Part shown: piece by piece, positions 43,811 to 54,719 of the stretch
How the letters are laid out: every line of letters starts with the position of its first letter
Numbering within the stretch: the stretch's first letter is position 1
Assembly: GCA_047967505.1 (NCBI GenBank)
Contig: CM106539.1
DNA length: 64,000 bases
Source of the DNA: Dipteris shenzhenensis
Taxonomy: Eukaryota > Polypodiophyta > Polypodiopsida > Gleicheniales
Direction: 5' to 3' (one strand)
Program-made: the position numbers and the translations under genes
The notes under the pieces: generated by a model
Seen by the model: the letters and a program-made list of their open reading frames with translations, nothing else
Databases searched by the model: none
Told to the model about the DNA's origin: nothing

Positions 43811-46779
43811 CTGCACTCCCGACTTCAAGCCTTTTAGTAGGCATAATAATTCAGCAAAAAGACACCTTTGTGGATATTTTAACAAAGAGTTCAGATCCTG
43901 AAGTTAGCGGTATGCATTTTATTGTGTCAAGGAGAGACGCAAAGACCTTTGTGATGCCTCCTCCTTAACCATCAAAGTTTCCAGAGCTGCAAAGGGCATT
44001 GGAGACTCTTTCATATACTTGGGAGCAATTTCCTAGTGTGGTGGCAAAAAGGATGCATGCAAAGATAATGTTTGAATACTTTCAGGATGCAGAATATGCT
44101 CTCCATATGCAAGAATCATCACATGAAGGAGATCAAAAAGCTCAGACTTCAATGCAGGGACAAGAAGAACAGGCACACTGTCACAAACCTGTAGAACATG
44201 AGCGCAAACTTCTAGAGCCAGAAATGGTGGATGTAACTAAGGATGATGAAAAACAAGACTTGAGTGCACGGGAATTAGCACAAATTGAAGAAGATCAAGG
44301 TCGATCAATTGCAGTTATGCTAGAAGCTCTTGCTAGCAAACCACGACGTGAAATGCAAAAGGCTAGTACTGCAAGAGCCACGGTTCCAAGCAGTAAGAAA
44401 AGACATCGTCCCACTGTAGAGAAAGATAATGTGGATGAAAGACAGTCAAAAAAAGAGAAAGATGAAGAAGACTCAGAATCCGAGGCTGAAGATGATCAAG
44501 ATGAACTCACATCAATCAAAAATCTTAATCTGCGTCTTAATGAAGCAGTTACAGATGATGATGTGGGATATATCTGGGGTCAAAGGACGTGGTTTGTGAA
44601 TGCCAAAGATGTGGAAGCTGCAGCTCTGTTTACTAATAGCCGAAGCCTTGATATATCCTATGCAATGCAAATATACGAGGCTTTGAGAGATGGTAAGAAA
44701 CCTGTGGCAAGTAATGTGGTCTTGCGCCCAATAATGTTTTGTCCAACCAAAAATAGTTTTCTGGATCAAATAACATTTACAGGGCCTACACATTTCGAGG
44801 AGATCTTCAGTCAATTCTTTAAAAACACTCTAAAAAATATTCCACATGAACAAGGCGAAGAGGCACAAGGAGAGAATATGCTAAAGGAAGTCAAGAAGGA
44901 ATTTCTCCTTCATTGCAGATTCCAGCCCATTGATGGTCAACATTGGGCTTATGCTTGTAATCAGATCGCAAGGGAAGCAAAGGAGGGCAAAAGACTCACT
45001 CCAGAACAATTTGTAAAGATAAGCTCATTCCATTATTATCCTGCAACGATCTGTATATTCAAGCATGAGATTAAGTATTTGATTGAGTCCGAAAGACTTA
45101 ATCATTATGTCCATGGAAAGCGTAAGATATCCTCAACATCAGAGGTCTTACAGAAGGCAAGGGTGATATGGACAACATTTGGTTCTCCAAATCCTGATTT
45201 GAAGCGAAAGGTCACAAAAGCAGATGCCGACACACTCACAAACTTTTATACTTCTTTGAGTGCAGTTGTGCCTAGGGGAACCCAAGAGCGGGAAGAAAGT
45301 ATGACAAGCCTCAAGGTGGTGAGGGACAGATATGCCGACTACACTTCTATCATATTTCGTCCTGTTGAAGTGTTCAATGAGATGCTTGAAACGTGCATTG
45401 CTTGTGAGCGTGGACAGCTGACCTATGAAGCTCCTTTGTTTATCTCCGGCAAGTCAAAGGTAATGGATAAGAAGGAGTTGACGGCAAGGATGTGGAGGCC
45501 TGTAAAGTACTTACCTGATAAGTATGCATCCATGGCAGCACAAAAAATTTTAAAGAAAGAATGGTTTTTTGGAAAAAAAGACAAAGACCACTGCATGGAA
45601 GAATGCATCAATGTACAGGTGAGGTGTGATGCAGTGCATAGTGCCATCAAGTATTTGCTGTCAGAGAAACAAATTCCACTTACTCATTGTAACATTGACT
45701 ATAATGTGGTGAAGCATATAGCTTCTTTGTCAACACCCAAGGTAAAGCTATGGGCAAATAGGTGGATTAAAAAGGATGAAGATGGGTCGGAAATAGTAAC
45801 CTCTTATATGAGAAAAGAGATCCCATAACAGGTGGTTGCATATGTGGAAAGATTAATCAGCGAGATAAGAATGCCGACAGATATGCACCAAAGCTTTCAA
45901 TTCAATGTAGAGGTTACGGCAGAGTCTGGAAAGCTTGTCAACTTCAGGGGAGTCTCAGAAGATGACTTCTTTAAGAATGAGTCAGCATGGGATAAGCCAC
46001 AACTATTCTTTATCAATGAAGTTTCTAGCGATGATATCCATAACTTCATTGATAGAATAGTATATACCACCATTAGCAAAGTGGCGATTTGTAACATTGT
46101 CATATTTGTTGATAAAAAAGACAAAGAAGCCATGCAGGTTACTCTAGAGCGAGCATATTCATCAGATTTGAAGATCTGTAGTGGTGTTTATGCAGCAAAG
46201 AGAGGCAAGAGAGAATGTGGCATAGCGATTCAAACTCTTGAATCATTCTTTCTATGTATGCGGAGTCCCAACCCTGATCACTCCTTACAAAAGAACATAA
46301 GAGGGAATTCAAATAATTTGAGATTGATGCTAGAAGAGCAAGATATTCCCAGGTCCATACATTATCAAAAAAACAACTATGGAAGTCCTGCAAAAAGTGG
46401 GAGTCTCTTGCTTACCATGATGGAGAATTTGCTGCCGGCAGGTTGGGAGGTCACCTTGTGCAGGATGGGATATTTATTTGAGGATCTCCTAAGAAAAGGC
46501 AACTCCACCAATATTATTGAAAATAAGCATTTCATGGCCTATTTCCAGCTTCAAGCAGATCTAACCACAGGCTATGAAAAAGAGATAGACCACAAGGACA
46601 CCGATGACATGGATGATTACCTTGAAGATCATAATGTCCCAGTTGTTGATGATGAAAAGATGGACTTACATGACCCATTCACAGAGAGGTTGGTGGATGA
46701 AGACAAATATGATGATGCCCTCTTTGATAATTATGGCTCACAGGGTTATGAAAAAAGGCCACTATGACAATACTTAGTG

Positions 46780-46871
46780 GTATGAACTCTCTATTTCTCA
46801 ACTAAATACAATTTTTTAAATAAGATTTAAATTTAAAGATAATGAATCTAATCTCTCATATTTGTTTACAG
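46780..46871 (+). other. Intron 1 of the DGQH-motif gene
   Basis: GTATGAAC donor, TTGTTTACAG acceptor, AT-rich 92 bp, phase 0. An in-frame TGA lies 12 bases before the donor. Confidence 0.6.
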
Positions 46872-47121
46872 GCAATAGAGGGAGAAGAAATGGATGAAGT
46901 CAATACGGAGGCACTCCCTTCTACTCTTCAACAATGCAACCACCTCTAAATTTGATTGAAAAATCAAATTTAGCTGCATTAGATAAAATGGAGAGCTCAT
47001 TTCAAGTTAAGATCGTTTTGAAACGAGAACCTCAGTATTTAAGCTTTGGTAGAGAGGAGGTTTCAATCCTCTCCAATCCTTTAAAAGAGGTTAATGACAA
47101 TGTTATCTTGGCCATTCTCAG

Positions 47122-47180
47122 GTAATGTTTATTTATTTATTGCTACTTCAATAAGCTAACATTTGTTTATTTATTCACAG
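47122..47180 (+). other. Intron 2 of the DGQH-motif gene
   Basis: CTCAG|GTAATG donor and TTATTCACAG acceptor, 59 bp and T-rich. Removing it joins AG to T and keeps the frame open for 40 codons (SIIYQFPSAECLGYKIKAND). Confidence 0.75.
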
Positions 47181-47470
47181 TTCAATTATATATCAGTTTC
47201 CTAGTGCAGAATGCCTAGGTTATAAGATTAAAGCAAATGATGACATGACGGTCGACATGCGAAAAGAAGGCTTTTTATGGAGTCTTACTTATCCATATAG
47301 TAATATATGATTATCAAATTCTTGAAAGAGTTAAAATTCACTATAGATCTTGGATCACTCAAGCAAGACCAAATGTTAAATTTACAAAATCTTTTGATGT
47401 TGAAAAGGAGCTACAAAGCTATAATAAGAAGGCCATCAAGAATGTTCTCAAAAGCAAGCTTACTTGTTAA

Positions 47471-48360
47471 GCCATGACTGATGTTTTCTTATAAGCCATA
47501 TAAAAGGCTCCTATTCTGATGTTCCATAAGTTTATAAAGTTGTAAGTAATATGTACAACTTGACTTCCATATCATGGAGATAACCCGTAAGTTCAAGGAA
47601 AAGGGAGAAGATGCATTGGATGTACATACTTATTATCCCCACACATGTTATTTGTAGGATTGCTTATGCAGTTTACATGTTTAATATATAATCTTTTAGG
47701 CAATTCTAATTAAATTTACAATTGTGTTGATATGGCATTTGTGAGATTAATATGTAAGTTTTAAGAAGGAGCACACCAAAATAAACATTATATGTATAGC
47801 AAATAAAAACGTTTACAAGTAGTTGGTTCATACACAAAATAATGATTTGAGTGAGAGGGAAGCATACTATACTTCTTCAAGTTTCCCACTTGAAATGGGG
47901 AAAATCTATGAATATTTCATATGCTCTAGGGCATTGAAAAAAAGGAAAAAGACACGTGATGGGATGGCTAGTAAAGAATTCTTAGTGGACTCTTGTACAT
48001 GTGGGTGTTAAAACCTTCATGATTGGGGCCACTAGTGGGTTGAGACTTAAGTCATTCAATTGTTGTTGGATGAAGCATTCATATCCTACATAAGAAACAT
48101 TTTATGTTGTAATAATGAGCAAACAGACTTCTCCTAATAATGGGAACCCATTAATATATGAAATCAAAACTTTGAATACTAGGTATATGAAATTATGGAT
48201 AATAGGATTGGAATTTATACTCGTATATACATGTAGGTTGATGGAAGTACAAAACATAAAAAATGATGATGTGAGATGAGGTTTATACTATTCAATTTTG
48301 AGGGTTTCCTTTCTTCTAATAGAAGAAAACTAATTTCCATCAAAGACCTTGAATTTGTTG
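47471..48360. other. Spacer downstream of the DGQH-motif gene
   Basis: AT-rich. One 62-codon plus-strand frame at 47823-48011 (SEREAYYTSSSFPLEMGKIY) looks protein-like but has no recognised motif. Confidence 0.3.
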
Positions 48361-48363
48361 GTC

Positions 48364-48684
48364 TAATTATTCATGGCCTCTTGTGTTTGGCTTTTCTCTA
48401 ACAATTGCTTTCCATACGGGCATAAAAGAAATATCTTTTTTGAAGAAAGTAGCATCCCATGGATCTTCAACACCATTGAACTCCCTTTTTGACATAAGTA
48501 GAAAGAGTCTCTTTTCCTTTTGATGAAAAAACCAAGCTCTTCTACCCATGTGATATCGAGTCCACCTACCAAAGCCATTGGGGCTATATTCCTTTCCTTT
48601 GAAATTCAAAGTGACATTAGAAACCCATTCTCTGATCTCAGAGTCATCTAGCATAGCCATCACATTAGCTGATTGCTCCATAAT
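48364..48684 (-). CDS. Unrecognised exon-like ORF
   Basis: Minus-strand frame starting MEQSANVMAMLDDSEIREWV just after a good acceptor (TTTTCTTGTAG|GATTATGG, about 48687) and running about 105 codons to TGA. It contains GRWTRYHMGRRAWFFHQKEK and FKKDISFMPVWKAIV. Aromatic and basic, low in repeats, plausibly the last exon of a gene whose 5' exons are not seen. It lies convergent to the DGQH-motif gene and could be a partner gene of the same mobile element. Family unknown. Confidence 0.4.
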
Positions 48685-48751
48685 CCTACAAGAAAAGATA
48701 ATGAAGAATTTAGATACATACAAGTAAAGTACAATATACAACCCTTGATAC

Positions 48752-49160
48752 AATAAATGTGGAAAATAGCCCAAAAGGCTTTACAAGGCTTCATATGGCA
48801 ATAAATGTGGGAAATAGCCTAAAAGGCTTTACAAGGCTTAAATATTTGTACAAATGTAAAAGAATTAGCCAATAAAGCTTTACAAGTAATATAAAATGTC
48901 GTCTAGTGATAAAGCTTCAATCTTCGTGAAGATTCATGTAATCTGTCCATCCATTGATATCTGAGCACTGATACCTAACTGGTACAATCTATCCACTAAA
49001 AACTATTCCACTGATATCCACTTATGCAGCCCACATGATATCCACTTATGCATCCCACTGATACTCGTTAATTAGTGAATGGTCGGGATGGTCGGGTTTA
49101 TTACAAGGCGCTTCATATGACAATAAATGTAAAAAATAGCATAAAAGGCTTTACAAGGAT
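48752..49160 (+). repeat. Dispersed 45-bp repeat
   Basis: CAATAAATGTGG[GA]AAATAGCC followed by [TC]AAAAGGCTTTACAAGG occurs at about 48752, 48799 and, with changes, 49113. Confidence 0.75.
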
Positions 49161-49244
49161 TTTTATGACAATAAATGAGCTTAAATATTTATACAAATGC
49201 AATAAAAATAACCAATAATCATCAAGCTCCAATATGTCCCATGA

Positions 49245-49345
49245 CATGTAATCTGTCCACTGATATATGCAATCTGTCCACTGATATCTGCTCATGCAAT
49301 CTGTCCACTGATATCTGCTCATGCAATCTGCCCACCGATAAACTT
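49245..49345 (+). repeat. 27-bp tandem repeat
   Basis: GCAATCTGTCCACTGATATC recurs about every 27 bp with TGCTCAT spacers (four units, the last diverged). Related single units appear near 48940-49060. Confidence 0.85.
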
Positions 49346-49815
49346 CTCGGTAAATGGTAAAAGGTCTTATTTAATAGCATGTTATGAGTGTTAAACCGCA
49401 TGTGAGCGAAGGGACTGACAACGATTAGGAACTAGTTAGAAAAATTTGAGCATGGCTTCGATTGGCAACTTGGAGAATTGTCTCTCCTCTAAGGCAATCT
49501 AATCTATGCTAAACTATGCTAAACCAACCATCGAAGCGAAGAAAAGCAATAAATAATTTCTTTTTCTGTGTTCATTTTAATGTGCTGGGGTTTAAGAGGC
49601 TTAAATATGCAAAAGAAGGGGTTGTGATGTAGAGGCTAAACCTGCATGTGATATAAATAAAGAACAAGTATCTAAAGAAAAGTTAACATTTTTCAATTTA
49701 AAAGATGAATATATATAAAAACATTATCTCACCTTCAAAACAAACCATAAATTCACTCTTTTATAATTTTTTAAAAGTATAATATAAATGATGTAAATAT
49801 ATAAAACTCTCTTTA

Positions 49816-49816
<1 letters not shown>

Positions 49817-49874
<58 letters not shown>

Positions 49875-50438
49875 CCTAAATCTCTTTGTAGCCATAGTCA
49901 AGACACCTCATTCTCTCTCTTAATCTCTCTCTCTCTCTCTCTATAACTCTTAAGTATTTTTCTCTCTATCCTCATCCCACTTATTCTCTCTCTCCCTCTC
50001 CCTCCCTCTAGCAGAGAAGTTTCATTCCTCTCTCTCTCTCCCTCTCTCTCCCTCTCTCTCTTTCTCTCTCCCTCTCTCTCTTTCTCTCTCTCTCCCTCTC
50101 TCTCCCTACTCTCTCCCTCCCTCAAGCAGCCACGGTCCCCAAGAGACCCGCTTCTCTCTCTTAATCTCTCTCCCCCTCTCTCCTCTCTCTTTCTTTCCCT
50201 CCCTACTCTTCTCTCTCATTTAAAAATATAATATAAAAGATGTAAATATATAAAACTCTTTTTACTTTCTCTCTCTCTCTCTCTCCTCCTAAATCTCTTT
50301 ATAGCCATAGTCAAGACACCTCATTCTCTCTCTTAATCTCTCTCTCTCTCTCTTTGACAACGCTTAAGTATTTTTCTCTCTATCCTCATCCCACTTATTC
50401 TCTCTCTCCCTCTCCCTCCCTCTAGCACAGAAGTTTCA

Positions 50439-50473
<35 letters not shown>

Positions 50474-50910
50474 AAGTCTCCCTCTTCTCTTCTCTCTCTC
50501 TCTCTCTTTTCCTCTCTCCTCTCGCCACGTTTCATTCCCATAAACATCTCTCTCTCTCTCTCTCCCTCTCTCTCTTTCTCTCTCTCCCTCTCTCTCTTTC
50601 TCTCTCCCTCTCTCTCCCTACTCTCTCCCTCCCTCAAGTAGCCACGGCCCCTAAGAGACCCGCTTCTCTCTCTTAATCTGTCTCTCCTCTCTCTTTACCC
50701 GCTTCTCTCTCTTAATCTCTCTCTGCCTCTCTCCTCTCTCTTTCTTTCCCTCCCTACTCTTCTCTCTCATTTAAGGAGCCCCTCTTCTCTGTGTGAATCT
50801 CTCTCTCTCTCTCCCTCTCTCCCTCTCCTCTCTCATTTAAGGAGCCCCTCTTCTCTCTCTTAATTTCTCTCTTTTCCTCCCTCCCTATTCTCCCATTTCT
50901 CAAATTTACA
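49817..50910 (+). repeat. CT microsatellite region with internal duplication
   Basis: Long (CT)n runs alternate with CCCTCCCT blocks. A block with CTAAATCTCTTTGTAGCCAT and CAAGACACCTCATTCTCTCT at about 49876 recurs at about 50290, and CAAG[CT]AGCCACGG recurs at 50123 and 50635, so 400-500 bp units are duplicated. Arg/Glu-rich minus-strand frames here are microsatellite translations. Confidence 0.85.
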
Positions 50911-51500
50911 AACTCAAATATAAATAAAAAACTAATTAAAATAGAACTCAAAAACTCAAATAAGAAACTAATTTAAAAAGAATTGTAATGCCTTCTAAAA
51001 GACCACCCTCCTCAAAAACTTTAAGAATAAACTAATTAAAAAAGAATTATAAGTAAAGAAAAAGAATTACAATACGAATTTTAAGAAATAGAACTCAAAA
51101 ACCTTAACAAGAAACTAATTGAAAAGAATTGTAAGTAAAGAAATAGAATTACAAGACGAATAAAAAAGAATGCAAGTACCTGGAAAAAGTGAAAAAAGTA
51201 AGGCTCGGCTTATCCTTTCTCTTCCGCTCTTGGTTGCTTCAATGAAATGAGGAGAGAGTTAAAACTAGTCCACTCCTATGCATAAATTTGAATTTTCAAA
51301 AAAGAGAGGGAAATTTGAATTCATTATAAATTTGAATTCAAATTTGTGTTCAACATTCTTCTTATACTTTCTTCTCATACGTTCCTTTTGAATTCAAATT
51401 TATGTTCAACATTCTTCTTGATACTTTCTTCAACATTCTTCTCGATTCTCGTAAGTCCTTTTCATTCTTCTCGTAAGTCAAATCTTATTTTTCGTTCTTG
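50911..51500. other. AT-rich block with internal repeats
   Basis: Repeats of AACTAATT[GA]AAAAAGAATT and AAGTAAAGAAA[TA]AGAATTAC. The phrase GCAAGTACCTGGAAA at 51171 and AATGAAATGAGG[AG]GAGA at 51241 recur at 53776 and 53872, so the C-rich tract lies between diverged copies of the same sequence. Confidence 0.6.
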
Positions 51501-53720
51501 CTTGTGATAGTAAGTCAAATCCTCCTCTCCCATCTCTCTCCTTCTGCTCCCTCCTCTCCTCTCCCTCTCTCTCTCTCCTCTCTCTCCTTCCTCTCCTCTC
51601 CCTCCCTCCATCCATCCCTCGACCCAACCCTCTCCTCCAGCCTCCTTCCCTCCCCTCCCTCCGCCGCCAAAACTCCTCCCTCGACCTCTCCCTTCCCCTC
51701 GCCCCCCTCCTTCCCCAAAATCCCCCTCCCCCTCCCCCTCCCCTCCCGCTACCCTTCCCCCTCTCCCGTCGCCTAACCTCTTCCTCCCCTACCCCTTTTT
51801 CCCCCTACTCCCTTTTAACCTTCCCCCCTTTTCCCCACCCCCCTTGGCGACCCCCCCAACCCTTCCACCCTCTTCCCCACTCTCCCTTTGGGCCCCTCTC
51901 AACCCTCCCTCCCTCCTTGGCGACACCCCCCCTTCACCCGGGCTGGCGGCTGCGGCCGCTAGCCCCCCCTCTCTCAACCCCCCCCTCCTTCACTCTTTCC
52001 CACCCCCCCTCCTCTCACCCATCCCCCCCCTCTTCACCCTCCCTCCTCTCACCCATCCCCCCCCTCCTCTCACCCATCCCCCCCCCCTTCACCCTCCCTT
52101 GGCTGGCGGCCGTGGCTGCCAGCCCCCCCCTCCTCTCACCCGGCCCCCCCCCCTTCTTTACCCTCCCCCCCCTTCGCAACCCCTCCCTGCCGCCAGCCCC
52201 CCCCTCCTCTCACCCATCCCCCCCCCTCTTCACCCTCCCTGGGCTGGCGACCGCGGCCGCCAGCCCCCCCCCCTCCTCTCACCCAGCCCCCCCCCTCTTC
52301 ACCCTCCCCCCCAACCCCCCCTTCGCAACCCCTCCCCCTCCTTGGGCTGGCGGCCGCGGCCGCCAGCCCCCCCTTCTTCACCCTCCCCCCCCCTCAGCCG
52401 CTCCCCCACCCTTTGCAACCCCTCCCCCTCCCTGGGCTAGCGGCCGCGGCCGCCAGCCCCCCCCCTCCTCTCACCCAGCCCCCCTCCTCTCACCCAGCCC
52501 CCCCTCCGCAACCCCTCCCTGGGGCTGGCGGCTGTGGCCGCCAGCCCCCCCCCTCCTCTCACCCATCGCCCCCCCCTCTTCACCCTCCCTGGGCTGGCGG
52601 CCGTGGCCGCCAGCCCCCCCCCTCCTCTCACCCAGCCCCCCCCTCTTCACCCTCCCCCCCCCCTTCGTAACCCACCCATCCCCCCCCCTCTTCACCCTCC
52701 CTGGGCTGGCGGTCGCGGCCACCAGCCCCCCCCTCCTCTCTCATAGCCTCCTCCCTCTTCACCCTCCCCCCCCCTTTCGCAACCCCTCCCCCTCCCTGGG
52801 CTGGCGGCCGCGGCCGCCAGCCCCCCCCCTCCTCTCTCATAGCCTCCCCCCTCGTCACCTTCCCCCCCCCTTTCGCAACCCCTCCCCCTCCCTGGGCTGG
52901 CGGCTGCGGCCGCCAGCCCCCCCCTCCTCTCTCATAGCCTCCCCCCTCTTCACCCTCCCCCCCCCTTTCGCAACCCCTCCCCCTCCCTGGGCTGGTGGCC
53001 GTGGCCGCCAGCCCCCCCCCTCTTCACCCTCACCCCCCCTCCCCCCCCTCAGCCGCTCCCCCACCCTCCTGGGCTGGCGGCAGCGGCCGCCAGCCCCCCC
53101 GTCTTCAACCCCCCCCCTCCCCCCCTCAGCCGCGCCCCCACAGCCAGCCCCCCCCTCTTCACCCTCACCCCCCCTCCCCCCCCTCAGCCGCTCCCCCACC
53201 CTCCTGAGCTGGCGGCCGCGGCCGCCAGCCCCGCCCTCTTCAACCCCCCCCTCCCCCCCCTCAGCCGCGCCCCCACCCTCCCCCCCCCCTTCGCTACCCG
53301 CCAGCCCCCGCCCCTCTTCACCCTCCCCCCCCTTCGCAACCCCTCCCCCTCCCTGGGCTGGCGGCCGCGGCCGCCAGCCCCCCCCCTCTTCACCCTCCCC
53401 CCCCCCTCCCCCCCTCAGCCGCGCCCCCCCTCCCCCCCTCAGCTGCGCCCCCCCCTCCCCCTCTCAGCCGCTCCCCCCTCCTCCCCCCCTCAGCCGCTCC
53501 CCCCTCCTCTCAACCGCCCTCCCCACCCCCCTCTCAGCCACCAGCCCCCCTCCCACCCGCTTCCCTCCCACCCGCCGTGCCAGCCTCCCCTCCCACCCCC
53601 TTCCCTCCCACCCACCTCCCTCTTCGCCCCTTCCTCCCCTCCCTTCCTCCTCCCTCCCCTCCCACCCTCTTCCTCCCCTCCCTTCCTCCTCCCTCCCCTC
53701 CCTCCCCTCCCCTGAACCTT
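51500..53720 (+). repeat. C-rich tract with about 14 GC palindromes
   Basis: More than 2 kb in which the plus strand is mostly C with T. CCCCCCC runs alternate with CTTCACCCTCCC, CTCTCACCCA and a 24-bp palindrome built on GGCGGCCGCGGCCGCC flanked by CTGG/CCAG. Palindromes lie at about 51940, 52102, 52241, 52344, 52434, 52523, 52590, 52702, 52798, 52896, 52989, 53072, 53208 and 53355. Many differ by C to T or G to A inside CpG. All frames stay open for long stretches because stops are rare in such composition. Confidence 0.9.
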
Positions 53721-53729
53721 TCTCTCTGT

Positions 53730-54500
53730 AGTTTCTCTCTCCTCAAATTTTAAAAAAGAAACTAGAAAAAAAAGTTTGCAAGTACCTGGAAACAGTTTGT
53801 AAGTTTGCTCTTTCTTGCTTTCTTGCTCTTCCTTCCTTGCTCTCTTGATCGTCCTTGCTTTCTTGCTTCAGTGAATGAAATGAGGGGAGAATGAATGAAG
53901 AAGGAAGACTATATATAAGAAAAATTAGGTTTTCCTCCTCCTCTCCTATTGGCTTTCCATTCCTCCCCTCTCTCCTATTGGCTTTTCATTTATCTCCTCT
54001 CCCATTGGCTCCCATTACTCCCCCTCTCCTATTGAACCCCCATCCCTCATCCATTAGCCCTCCTCCCATCCATCCATTTCTTCTTCCTCCCCATTGCCAC
54101 CACTCCCATCCCACATTTCCACCACGTCCCATACTCCTCCCATTTCCCAAAATCCCATATTTCCCCATCTCACCCTCCTCTTTTTCATCCCCTATTAACT
54201 TCCTCACTCATTTCACTCCCTTATTAGCCTACTCCCCTATTACCTTCCCCTCTCCCATTCCATTCTTCCCTCCCCACTCTCACTTCCACTTCCCATTACT
54301 CACTTGCCATTTAAAAACTATTAATATATTATTATACTATTTTTTATACTTATTATCATACACCCTTATTACTTCCTTATCCTATTCCACTCCTCCCTCC
54401 TCATTCCCACTTCCACTTCCCATTACTCACTTGCTATACACATTTGCAAACTATTAATATATTATTACATGATTTTTTATACTATTTGTAAACTTACATA
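53730..54500 (+). repeat. Pyrimidine-rich region with duplicated blocks
   Basis: CTCCTATTGGCTTTCCATT-like units (ATTGG, reverse CCAAT) occur four times at 53940-54035. A block ACTTCCACTTCCCATTACTC with a following ATTAATATATTATTA is duplicated about 130 bp apart (54284 and 54410). No gene. Confidence 0.6.
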
Positions 54501-54719
54501 TGGGCAAAATCACAGGTGTCAAAGCGATCCTATTGTGGTCATACAACAACTGTGCTTTTATTCAAGGGCATATTTATCCTCATCAACAAGCTTATTTACT
54601 CAAGGTATGAAGTGCATAATTTGTGCACTAGGTGTTTACTTTGTGCCAAAATTGTTTGCCACACACACACACACATATACATATACCGAGAATTTTCTAA
54701 TATTATCGCATCTACATTT

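Larger units (their letters stand above)
43855..47470 (+). pseudogene. Large spliced gene with DGQH (ParB/DndB-like) motif, possible MTase-like half
   Basis: A phase open for about 970 codons runs from a probable acceptor (ATTCAG|CAAAAAGACACC, 43855) to 46779, with only three stops (TAA 43966, TAA 45826, TGA 46765). Two introns fit: 46780-46871 (GTATGA...TTTACAG) and 47122-47180 (GTAATG...TTCACAG). The second restores frame exactly. Frameshifts near 46930 and 47300 and a TAA at 47468 complete it, about 1,100 residues in all. Features: an acidic/basic linker (44400-44520); RFQPIDGQHWAYACNQIARE at about 44930, recalling the DGQHR/DGHHR loop of DndB and ParB proteins; and a second half with KVAICNIVIFVDKKD, LRLMLEEQDIPRS and SGSLLLTMMENLLPAGWEV, arranged like the late motifs of N6/N4 DNA methyltransferases but without a visible DPPY. 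Function is unproven; it may be transposon-borne. Confidence 0.6.

Noticed and set aside
45826-45831. Programmed stop-codon readthrough in the DGQH-motif gene
   Set aside because: The context TAA CAG GTG lacks the usual CARYYA signal, and other stops and frameshifts in the gene point to decay.
49898-50637. Arg/Glu-rich minus-strand frames
   Set aside because: Translation of (GA)n microsatellites.
51917-53731. 604-codon Pro/Ser-rich open frame (extensin-like)
   Set aside because: It is a translation of the C-rich tandem tract. Several phases and both strands are open there for the same compositional reason, and there is no signal peptide or regular SPPPP-Y pattern.
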